DNA from: an uncultured Actinomycetes bacterium
GTDB taxonomy: Bacteria; Actinomycetota; Acidimicrobiia; Acidimicrobiales; Microtrichaceae
Assembly: GCA_903868545.1 (NCBI GenBank)
Contig: CAIPVR010000237.1
Location: 1 to 43,540, forward strand
DNA: 43,540 nucleotides
Direction: 5' to 3'
This document shows, one piece after another, positions 1-6,423 of this stretch. Within the stretch, counting starts at the first letter, position 1. Every line of letters starts with the position of its first letter. The notes below the pieces were generated by a model. It searched no databases, had not been told where the DNA came from, and saw only the letters and a list, made by a program, of their open reading frames with translations. A program made the position numbers and the translations under genes.

Positions 1-36
1 ACGATCGAGCGACCCGAGCGGGTGGCAGCGGCCTGA
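1..36 (+). CDS. C-terminal tail of an upstream gene (partial)
   Basis: Frame 1 is open from the left edge and stops with TGA at 34-36, reading TIERPERVAAA. The composition suits the end of a real protein of this genome, and the stop lies in a hairpin shared with the convergent lipoprotein gene. Nothing can be said about function. It could also be chance reading of non-coding DNA. Confidence 0.35.
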   Translation, partial: TIERPERVAAA

Positions 37-67
37 TCGGGCCCTGCCGCCGCTCGTGCGGCCGATC
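35..67. terminator. Hairpin between convergent gene ends
   Basis: GATCGGGCC (35-43) pairs with GGCCGATC (60-67) if one G is bulged, enclosing a GC-rich loop that can itself fold. It spans the stop codons of the left-edge frame and of the lipoprotein gene, as a bidirectional terminator would. There is no T-tract. Confidence 0.4.
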
Positions 68-839
68 AGCCCGCCGTGGTCTGCTGCTCGAGCTTGTCCA
101 CGCCGGTCGTGACGATCGTGGCGAACTGCTCCGGGGTGAGTTGGTTCGCGGTGACCCCGGCGCCCTGGAGGTTCATGCTGCCGAAGACGGTGACGGTGGC
201 CCCCTGCTCCACGAGGACGAAGTCCATCACGACCGTGACGGGAGCCGTCGTCGCCGTGCTGGTCAGCCGATAGGCGGCGGAGCGGTCGCCCACCGACGGG
301 GCGGAGACCTCGGCCATGGTGAACTCGAACGGTTCGCCGCCCTGGTCCACCGTCCACCTCGTTCCGGCGCAGGCACTGAACGCGCCGTTGAGCTCGTCGA
401 AGTGCTTCCCGGCGTCCTCGGCGGCCCCGATCATCTGGAGGAATGACGGGCCGCTCTCGCCCTGGGTGAAGGAGGCCATGGCGCTCTCGTGCTGGTCGTC
501 GCTGAACGCCTCCTTGGCGGCGGGGCACAGCGCCTCCGACAGGCCGTCGCCGGAGGAGTCCCCTGGCGTCGAGGTGGTGGTCGTCTCGGCGGTCCAGCCC
601 GGCGGCAGGTCGGCCAGCGTGAGGAGCGCGGAGCGGAGCTGGGCCTCGTCGAGCACGGCGACCGTGGTGGTGGTCGACCGCTGGGTGGTGGTCGGTCCGG
701 CGTCCTCGTAGCCCCCGCCGCAGGCCGCGGCCACCAGCACCACCGCGGTCAGCACGACAGCGAAGTGCCGCCGGTGGGTCCGGGCGCCGACCGCTCGTCG
801 TTGCCGGCCGTTCGCGCTCGTCATCAACTCCGACATCAT
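66..839 (-). CDS. Secreted lipoprotein with threonine-rich linker, unknown function
   Basis: Predicted 257-aa exported lipoprotein. An arginine-rich n-region is followed by a hydrophobic stretch (FAVVLTAVVLVAAAC) ending in a lipobox-like VAAAC and a GGG spacer, so Cys would be lipidated after signal peptidase II cleavage. A short TTT-rich linker leads to a globular domain of about 180 residues with two Cys in the mature part (around LCPAAKEAF and FSACAG), possibly a disulfide. The start is set at ATG 839 because GGAGAGG lies 6 nt upstream; the ORF-track start at 878 lies upstream of the likely transcription start. I do not recognise the globular domain; it resembles the many sensor-type actinobacterial lipoproteins only in layout. 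It is divergent from the GGDEF gene. Confidence 0.75.
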   Translation of the reverse strand: MMSELMTSANGRQRRAVGARTHRRHFAVVLTAVVLVAAACGGGYEDAGPTTTQRSTTTTVAVLDEAQLRSALLTLADLPPGWTAETTTTSTPGDSSGDGLSEALCPAAKEAFSDDQHESAMASFTQGESGPSFLQMIGAAEDAGKHFDELNGAFSACAGTRWTVDQGGEPFEFTMAEVSAPSVGDRSAAYRLTSTATTAPVTVVMDFVLVEQGATVTVFGSMNLQGAGVTANQLTPEQFATIVTTGVDKLEQQTTAG

Positions 840-879
840 CGTGGTCCTCTCCGTTGTCCACCGCATGATTGCAGACACA

Positions 880-885
880 AAGATA
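880..885 (-). promoter_or_regulatory. Putative -10 of the lipoprotein gene
   Basis: TATCTT on the minus strand. A start site about 7 nt downstream gives a leader of about 34 nt that contains the GGAGAGG ribosome binding site. Confidence 0.35.
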
Positions 886-947
886 GACGGGACGCGGGAT
901 CGGAGGAAAGGTCAGGGGTCACCGGGCCGGCGTGGGAGCTGTCGGAG

Positions 948-1508
948 GTGCGGGCGGTCGCGACGCTCCGGGACCAGCGCGACACCGACGACCTCACGGG
1001 CCTTCCGCGACGGGGGGTCGTGAACCGTGAGATCCAGGAGCTCCTCGATGCCGGACGCCAGTTCGTGCTCGTGTTCGCCGACCTCGATGAGTTCACCAAG
1101 CTCAACGACGACTTCGGTCATCTCGGGGGTGACCGCGGACTCGGCGTCTACGCCTCGGTGCTCTCGTCGTCGGTGCGGGAGGGGGACCTCGTGGGCCGGT
1201 GGGGCGGTGAGGAGTTCCTCCTCGTCTACCCGGACACGTCGCCCCGCGAGGCCGAGCACGTCCTCTTCAGGTTGCGTCGGCAGCTCGCCGAGGCGATGCC
1301 GGTGGACACCGCCGGGCTGAGGACGGCAACCGGTACCGGCGAGATGCGGTTCACCTGCTCCTACGGGTTCACCCACTCGTCGGAGGGTCGAACCGTGGAC
1401 GAACTGACCGGGATCGCCAACGCGGCGATGAAGAAGGCCAAGTGGTGCGGTCGCGACGAGATCGTCTACTTCGACAGCGAGCAGTCCAGGCGCTGGACCG
1501 AGCAGTAG
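948..1508 (+). CDS. Stand-alone GGDEF diguanylate cyclase
   Basis: A 186-aa protein made of little more than one GGDEF domain, which condenses two GTP into the second messenger c-di-GMP. The domain opens with DTDDLTGLPRR and carries the signature GGEEF at residues 86-90. An RxxD inhibitory-site motif (REGD) lies exactly five residues before it, so catalysis and product inhibition both look intact. No sensor or membrane segment precedes the domain, so it must be cytosolic and controlled by partners or expression. The frame is open back to 489, but that part is antisense to the lipoprotein gene and has no ATG near the domain. GTG 948, with GGGAG about 10 nt upstream, is the best start I can find. 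A strong GGAGGAAAGG at 902-911 has no in-frame start after it. Confidence 0.85.
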   Translation: MRAVATLRDQRDTDDLTGLPRRGVVNREIQELLDAGRQFVLVFADLDEFTKLNDDFGHLGGDRGLGVYASVLSSSVREGDLVGRWGGEEFLLVYPDTSPREAEHVLFRLRRQLAEAMPVDTAGLRTATGTGEMRFTCSYGFTHSSEGRTVDELTGIANAAMKKAKWCGRDEIVYFDSEQSRRWTEQ

Positions 1509-1593
1509 AAGCGCAGGAAGTCCGACGACGGGTCGTCCTGAGTCCACGCCGGGGGTGGCCGGGGGTGCGGCCCACGTCACAGGCCACGGCGCA

Positions 1594-1643
1594 TCCGGAC
1601 CGGCGCTCCGGACCGAACCACCGGTGAACGTCCGATCCGGACC
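1594..1643 (+). repeat. Three direct copies of TCCGGACC upstream of the STAS gene
   Basis: TCCGGACC occurs at 1594-1601, 1607-1614 and 1636-1643, the last copy abutting the AGGAGG ribosome binding site. The core TCCGGA is its own reverse complement, so each copy could be a half-site or a small dimer site. It is a candidate operator for the STAS gene. Confidence 0.45.
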
Positions 1644-1656
1644 AGGAGGCACCGCC

Positions 1657-2004
1657 GTGCAGCTGATCGACGCCCCAGTGACCGACCGGCACCTCGCCGA
1701 GATCGAGGCCGACCTCGTGGACCTCGGCCCCGCCGGCCGGATCGGCCGTGTGCTCGTGTCCGGCGAGGTGGACGCCGAGGCCGCCCGCCGGTTGGCCGAG
1801 GGCCTCGACCGGCTCGTCGCCGCCGGCGTCGACCGGATCGTGGTGGACGCCACCGGCGCCCGGCTGGAGGCGCTCGACGCCTTCCGCGCCCTCGCCCGTA
1901 CCCGCCGGCGCATCGCCGCACGGGGCGGATCGATGGTCCTCGACGGCCTCCGCCCGGCGGCCGAGCGGGTCATGGAGGCCACCGGCCGGCTCGAAGCCGC
2001 CTGA
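1657..2004 (+). CDS. Small STAS-like protein
   Basis: A 115-aa protein resembling SpoIIAA-type STAS domains (anti-sigma-factor antagonists and related regulators). The core alternates short strands and helices: GRVLVSGEVDAEAA, then DRIVVDATGARLEAL, then a helix and a final GGSMVLDGLRP strand. The residue in the place of the usual phosphorylatable Ser/Thr of the DxSG-type turn appears to be the Thr of DATGA, an assignment made by eye. The start is GTG 1657, 6 nt after AGGAGG; the ORF-track start at 1555 would add about 34 low-complexity residues. The neighbouring GGDEF gene hints at a signalling role, but no kinase or anti-sigma partner is in the window. Confidence 0.65.
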   Translation: MQLIDAPVTDRHLAEIEADLVDLGPAGRIGRVLVSGEVDAEAARRLAEGLDRLVAAGVDRIVVDATGARLEALDAFRALARTRRRIAARGGSMVLDGLRPAAERVMEATGRLEAA

Positions 2005-2026
2005 GGCCTCGTCCCTCCGGGGGCGT

Positions 2027-2032
2027 TACGGT
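2027..2032 (+). promoter_or_regulatory. Putative -10 of the sulfotransferase operon
   Basis: TACGGT, followed by an inferred leader of about 11 nt with GAGGGGG before ATG 2050. The same hexamer type recurs before other genes in the window. Confidence 0.4.
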
Positions 2033-2049
2033 GCGGGCCCGAGGGGGCC

Positions 2050-3336
2050 ATGACCGAGCACCGCACCACTGCGAACCACCGCACCGACATCCGCATCGAC
2101 GACCTGCGCGCCCCCCGGCGCGACGCCGCCGAGCAGCAGTTGTACGACGCGGCGCTCTCGATGCAGGTGGACCTGGATCCGGACGTGCTCGCGGCTGCGG
2201 CCCGGCGGAGGACCGGTCTCGAGGAGTTCGACGACCCGACCCTGCTCGATCGTCTCCGCGCCCAGGTCGACGCGGTGGAGTCCGATGCCGGGCTCTCCGG
2301 GATGGGCCGGTTCCTCGTGCGCCAGCGGCTGGTGGGCCTGCTCGCGGCGCGGCTCCGCCTCGACGACTTCGTGCGGCGCTTCCCCGAAGTGCTCGAGGTG
2401 GAGCTCGAGGCCCCCGTGGTGGTGGTGGGCCTGCCCCGCTCGGGCACCACGCACCTCGTGAACCTGCTCGCCACCGACGAGCGGTTCCGTTCCATGCCGT
2501 GGTGGGAGGTGCAGCAGCCCGTCCCGGTGTGGGGTGACGGCCCCGGTGCCGACGGCGTGGACCCGCGCTACGTGCGGGCGCTCCGCGAGTGGGAGGTGAC
2601 GAAGGAGGTCTCGCCGCTCACCTCGCTCATGCACGACCGTCCGCCGTGGTCCATCGAGGAGGAGTGTGAACTGCTCGACCTCGACCTGTGCACCTACGTG
2701 CTCGAGTGGTCGGCCCGGGTGCCGGCATGGCGGGACCATGCCGAGGGCCTCGACCAGCACGCCCACTACCGGTTCCTGCGGCGGGCGTTGCAGGTGCTGA
2801 GCTTCCTGCGGGGCCCGAACCGGTGGGTGCTGAAGTGCCCGCAGCACCTCGAACGCCTCGGCCCGCTCATGGCCGCCTTCCCCGACGCCACGGTGGCCTT
2901 CACCCTGCGCGACCCCGTGGCCGTGCTCGCCTCCGCGCTCACGATGCTCGCCTACGGCGACCGCAACCGGCGTCTCGAGATCGAGGCCGACGACCTCGCC
3001 GACTACTGGGTGGACCGGATCGAGCGACTGCTCCGCGCCGGTGCACGCGACCTGCACCTGGTGCCCGACGACCGGCGCATCGACGTGGAGTTCGGCGAGT
3101 TCATGGCCGACGACGTGGCCATGGCCGAACGCATCGTCACCATGGCCGGCCTCGAGGTCACCGACGGCTGCCGCGCCGGGCTGCAGCGCTACGTGGCGGA
3201 GCACCCGAGGGGCCGTGACGGCCGCGTCGTCTACGACCTGCGGGCGGACTTCGGCCTGGAGCCCGCCGAGCTGTACGAGCGCTTCGCGTTCCACCTCGAC
3301 GCCCACCCCACGATCCGCCGGGAGGTCGACCGATGA
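2050..3336 (+). CDS. PAPS-dependent sulfotransferase family protein
   Basis: A 428-aa protein of the bacterial sulfotransferase family, whose members move a sulfuryl group from PAPS to a hydroxyl or amine. The 5'-phosphosulfate loop is clear at residues 129-134 (PRSGTT) after a hydrophobic strand (VVVVGL). A later WVLKCPQHLERL stretch and FTLRDPVAVLAS fit the region that holds the 3'-phosphate of PAPS. About 115 helical residues precede the loop, a layout seen in actinobacterial members acting on lipid-like acceptors. It is the first gene of an operon whose second gene resembles an alkyl sulfatase (overlap ATGA). The acceptor cannot be read from sequence. No membrane segment or signal peptide is visible. 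Confidence 0.87.
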   Translation: MTEHRTTANHRTDIRIDDLRAPRRDAAEQQLYDAALSMQVDLDPDVLAAAARRRTGLEEFDDPTLLDRLRAQVDAVESDAGLSGMGRFLVRQRLVGLLAARLRLDDFVRRFPEVLEVELEAPVVVVGLPRSGTTHLVNLLATDERFRSMPWWEVQQPVPVWGDGPGADGVDPRYVRALREWEVTKEVSPLTSLMHDRPPWSIEEECELLDLDLCTYVLEWSARVPAWRDHAEGLDQHAHYRFLRRALQVLSFLRGPNRWVLKCPQHLERLGPLMAAFPDATVAFTLRDPVAVLASALTMLAYGDRNRRLEIEADDLADYWVDRIERLLRAGARDLHLVPDDRRIDVEFGEFMADDVAMAERIVTMAGLEVTDGCRAGLQRYVAEHPRGRDGRVVYDLRADFGLEPAELYERFAFHLDAHPTIRREVDR

Positions 3337-4577
3337 CGGGCATCCACCGCGAGCGACCGCCGGCGTCGGCCATGGCCCCCGCCACCGACGCCCCGGCCGT
3401 CGACCTGGGCGACGGCATCTGGATGTCGTCGGGCCTGTCGAACAGCTACCTCGTGCGCACCGACGACGGCCGGGTGGTGGTCAACACCGGCATGGGCTTC
3501 GAGGGCCCGTTGCACCGCCGGGCCTACGACGCGGTGGACCCGTCACCGGTGCGTGCCGTCCTGCTCACGCAGGGCCACTACGACCACGTCGGTGGGGTGG
3601 ACGTCGTGCGCGACCCCGACAGCGAGGTGGTGGCGCAGGCGGCGTGGCGGACGTGGCGCGACGACAACGAACGGCTCGAGTCGTTCCGGTCGCGCAACTC
3701 GGCGTTCGCGTGGATCGACGCGATCCTCGCAGCGGTGGAGTACGCGAGGTCGGTGGGTGTCGGTCACGTGGCCCAGGCCCGGCCGGAGCCCACCGTGGTG
3801 GTGCAGGACCGCCTCGAGCTCACCGTCGGCGGGCGCGACATGGTGCTCGTGGCCACGCCGGGCGGCGAGACGTTCGACTCGATGGTCGTCTGGTTGCCCG
3901 ACAGCCGCACCCTGTTCTCGGGGAACCTCTTCGGTCCGCTGTTCGGGCACGTGCCGAACCTGGTGACCATCCGCGGTGACCGCTACCGCGACGCCCTCAC
4001 CTACGTGGACTCCCTCGACGTGGTGGCCGAACTGGCGCCCGAACGGCTCATCACCGGCCACTTCGACCCGGTCGACGGCGCGGACCGCATCGCCGAGGAG
4101 GTGGCGGCGCTGCAGGAGGCCACCCGGTGGGTGCACGACCGCACCGTCGACGGCATGAACGCCGGGGCCGACGTGTGGACCCTGATGCGGGAGGTGCGGC
4201 TCCCGGGCCACCTCGACGTGGGGGAGGGCTACGGCCGGACGAGCTGGAACGTCCGGGCGATCTGGGAGAACTACGCGGGCTGGTTCCACCACCGTTCCAC
4301 CACCGAGCTCTACGGCGTGTCGCCCCTGGCCACCGCTCCCGACCTGGTGGCCGCCGCCGGCGCCGACGCACTGGTGGCGGCGGCCCGCTCGCACGCCGAG
4401 GCCGGTCGGCCGGTGGAGGCGCTGCAACTCACCGACGTGGTGCTCGTCGTGGAACCCGACCACGCCGGGGCCCGGTCGGTGGCCACCTCGGCCACCGAGG
4501 CCCTGCTCGGTGCGAGCGGGAACTTCTGGGAGTCGGCGTGGCTGCGCCGGTCCCTCGACAAGCTGGCGGGCCGATGA
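3333..4577 (+). CDS. MBL-fold hydrolase with alkyl-sulfatase dimerisation domain
   Basis: A 414-aa protein. Residues about 25-260 form a metallo-beta-lactamase fold; about 265-375 match the helical dimerisation domain of alkyl sulfatases (RTSWNVRAIWENYAGWFHH region). Alkyl sulfatases hydrolyse sulfate esters of alcohols with a two-zinc centre. Here the metal motif reads LTQGHYDHVGG: His82, Asp84 and His85 are kept, but the first His of HxHxDH is Gln80. TPGGET and LITGHFDP provide further likely ligands. No signal peptide is seen, whereas many characterised alkyl sulfatases are exported. Start ATG overlaps the sulfotransferase stop by 4 nt, so the two are probably translationally coupled. A lyase or other hydrolase activity on the same scaffold is possible given the altered site. 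Confidence 0.85.
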   Translation: MTGIHRERPPASAMAPATDAPAVDLGDGIWMSSGLSNSYLVRTDDGRVVVNTGMGFEGPLHRRAYDAVDPSPVRAVLLTQGHYDHVGGVDVVRDPDSEVVAQAAWRTWRDDNERLESFRSRNSAFAWIDAILAAVEYARSVGVGHVAQARPEPTVVVQDRLELTVGGRDMVLVATPGGETFDSMVVWLPDSRTLFSGNLFGPLFGHVPNLVTIRGDRYRDALTYVDSLDVVAELAPERLITGHFDPVDGADRIAEEVAALQEATRWVHDRTVDGMNAGADVWTLMREVRLPGHLDVGEGYGRTSWNVRAIWENYAGWFHHRSTTELYGVSPLATAPDLVAAAGADALVAAARSHAEAGRPVEALQLTDVVLVVEPDHAGARSVATSATEALLGASGNFWESAWLRRSLDKLAGR

Positions 4578-5335
4578 CCGCCGCGCCGACCAACACCGCC
4601 GGGTTCGACTTCGCGGGCACGGCGGTGCTCGTCACCGGGGGCACCAGCGGGATCGGCCATTCCGTGGCCACCGCGTTCCGCGACGCCGGGGCCCGGGTGA
4701 CCGTGACCGGCACCCGGGCGGCCGCCGCGGAGTACGACACCGACCTCACCGGCATGGAGTTCCGGTGCCTCGAACTCACCGACCCCGGCGCCGTGGAGGC
4801 GCTGGCCGGGTCGCTCGAGCGGCTCGACGTGCTGGTCAACAACGCCGGCGCCACCTTCCCGGGCGGCGGCGACGAGTGGGACCCCGACGTGTTCGGCGCG
4901 TCTCTCGCGCTCAACCTCGCCGGCCCGATGCGGCTCGCCAGCGCGTGCCGTCGACTCCTGTTCTCGAGCGGGCTCCCCGGCGGCGCGAGCGTCGTCAACG
5001 TGGTGTCGATGGCGTCGTTCCGGGCGAACACCGTGGTGCCGGCCTACTCGTCGGCCAAGGCCGGGCTGGTCGCCCTCACCCGCAACCTCGCGGCCCGGTG
5101 GGTGGACCGGGGCGTGAGGGTGAACGCGGTGGCCCCGGGCGTGATCGACACCCCGATGACCGCCCCGATGGCCGCGTTCCCCGAACTGCTCGCCGCCGAG
5201 CTCGCCCACGTGCCGATGGGGCGCCTCGGCACGCCCGCCGAGGTGGCGGGCACGGTGCTGTTCCTGTCGAGCGCCGCCGCGTCCTACGTCACGGGTACCA
5301 CGCTGGCCGTGGACGGCGGCTATCTGCTGCCCTGA
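4574..5335 (+). CDS. SDR-family oxidoreductase
   Basis: A 253-aa classical short-chain dehydrogenase/reductase that oxidises or reduces an alcohol/ketone pair with NAD(P). The dinucleotide loop is TGGTSGIG (residues 21-28), NNAG follows, and the catalytic Tyr158-x3-Lys162 lies in AYSSAKAG after a VVSMAS serine segment. The C-terminal VTGTTLAVDGGY is typical. Length is normal for the family. The start is ATG 4574, overlapping the MBL hydrolase stop by 4 nt; the ORF-track frame from 4127 is only an upstream extension antisense to nothing and inside the MBL gene. Third gene of the sulfotransferase operon; likely acts on the alcohol or keto form of the same substrate (inference). Confidence 0.93.
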   Translation: MTAAPTNTAGFDFAGTAVLVTGGTSGIGHSVATAFRDAGARVTVTGTRAAAAEYDTDLTGMEFRCLELTDPGAVEALAGSLERLDVLVNNAGATFPGGGDEWDPDVFGASLALNLAGPMRLASACRRLLFSSGLPGGASVVNVVSMASFRANTVVPAYSSAKAGLVALTRNLAARWVDRGVRVNAVAPGVIDTPMTAPMAAFPELLAAELAHVPMGRLGTPAEVAGTVLFLSSAAASYVTGTTLAVDGGYLLP

Positions 5336-5354
5336 GCGAGGAGGAGTCCGCCAC

Positions 5355-6371
5355 ATGTTGCAGGTGAGGGTGCACGGGCCGGGCGACGTCCGGCTCGACG
5401 ACGTGGCGCCACCGGAGCCGGGTCCGGCCGACGCGGTGGTGAAGGTGGCGGCCTGCGGCATCTGCGGCAGCGACCTCTCCTACATCCGTCTCGGTGGCCT
5501 CGCCGGTCCCGGGCCGGAGCCGCTGTGCCTCGGCCACGAGATGGCCGGCGTGGTGTCGTGGGTCGGCGACGACGTCCGCACCGTGGCCGTGGGCGACCGG
5601 GTGGTGGTCGAACCGGGCAACGACGAGGTGGGCCGCATCGGCGGTGGCGGCCCCCAGGGTGGCCTCACCCCGGAGCTGCTGGTGCGCCACGCGGACGCCG
5701 GGCTGTTGCACCCCGTGCCCGACGGTCTCCCCCTGGACGTGGCCGCGTTCGCCGAGCCGCTGGCCGTGGGTATGCACGCGGTGGAGCAGGCCGACGTGCG
5801 CGAGGGCGAGGGGGTGGCGGTGTTCGGCTGCGGTCCGGTGGGGCTGGCGTCGGTGGCGGCGCTCGTCGACCGTGGCCACGAGCGCGTGGTGGCGGTGGAG
5901 CCGAGCGCCACCCGCCGGTCGCTGGCGCTGGGTCTGGGGGCGCAGGCGGCGGTCGATCCCACCACCGACGACGTGTGGGCGGCGTTGGCCGATCTGCACG
6001 GCACCGCCCCGTTCATGTTCGGGCCCACACCGGCCACCGGCGCGTTCATCGAGGCGTCGGGATCGGCCCGCGTGCTGGTCGACGTGCTCGACCACGGCCG
6101 GGTGGGCGGGCGGATGTCGGTGGTGGCCCTCCACTACGACCCGGTGCCCACCAGCTACCTGATGCTGCTCATGAAGCAGTTCACGGTCCGAGGGTCGATG
6201 GAGTACCCGGAGAGGTTCGCCGACGCCGTGGACCTCCTCGCCCGTCGCGACCTCTCGGCGCTCATCACCGACCGGGTGCCGTTGGAGCACTTCGACGACG
6301 CCCTCGCCACCCTGAGCACGTCGAAGGAGTGCGGCAAGGTGATGGTCACGGTGGACCCGGCGCTGGGTTGA
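5355..6371 (+). CDS. Zinc-type alcohol dehydrogenase (MDR) lacking the structural-zinc lobe
   Basis: A 338-aa medium-chain dehydrogenase. The catalytic zinc ligands are visible as Cys37 in CGICGSD and His61-Glu62 in LGHEM; the Rossmann loop is GCGPVGLAS. Most GICGSD-type relatives (threonine or sorbitol dehydrogenases) carry a four-cysteine structural zinc loop after the GDRVVVEP strand. Here that stretch reads glycine-rich (GRIGGGGPQGG) with no cysteines, so the loop is lost. GAGGAGG precedes ATG 5355 with good spacing. It lies 19 bp after the SDR gene and closes the operon, giving a sulfotransferase, a sulfatase-like hydrolase and two dehydrogenases as one unit. Confidence 0.9.
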   Translation: MLQVRVHGPGDVRLDDVAPPEPGPADAVVKVAACGICGSDLSYIRLGGLAGPGPEPLCLGHEMAGVVSWVGDDVRTVAVGDRVVVEPGNDEVGRIGGGGPQGGLTPELLVRHADAGLLHPVPDGLPLDVAAFAEPLAVGMHAVEQADVREGEGVAVFGCGPVGLASVAALVDRGHERVVAVEPSATRRSLALGLGAQAAVDPTTDDVWAALADLHGTAPFMFGPTPATGAFIEASGSARVLVDVLDHGRVGGRMSVVALHYDPVPTSYLMLLMKQFTVRGSMEYPERFADAVDLLARRDLSALITDRVPLEHFDDALATLSTSKECGKVMVTVDPALG

Positions 6372-6384
6372 CCCGGTACCGGGT
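6371..6384. promoter_or_regulatory. Perfect 14-bp palindrome ACCCGGTACCGGGT
   Basis: It starts on the last base of the alcohol dehydrogenase stop and lies 39 bp before the SulP start. It may be a dimer-binding operator for the SulP gene, or a short 5-bp-stem hairpin (loop GTAC) ending the operon. Confidence 0.5.
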
Positions 6385-6411
6385 GTCCCTGCGACGTCGC
6401 CGGTGATCGGG

Positions 6412-6417
6412 CAGTCT
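6412..6417 (+). promoter_or_regulatory. Possible -10 of the SulP gene
   Basis: CAGTCT lies exactly 6 nt before GTG 6424, the spacing shared by several leaderless starts in the window. The first base departs from TANNNT, so this is weaker than the others. Confidence 0.3.
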
Positions 6418-6423
6418 GCTCGG

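Noticed and set aside
489-947. N-terminal extension of the GGDEF protein
   Set aside because: The extension is antisense to the lipoprotein gene and arginine/glycine-rich without any domain.
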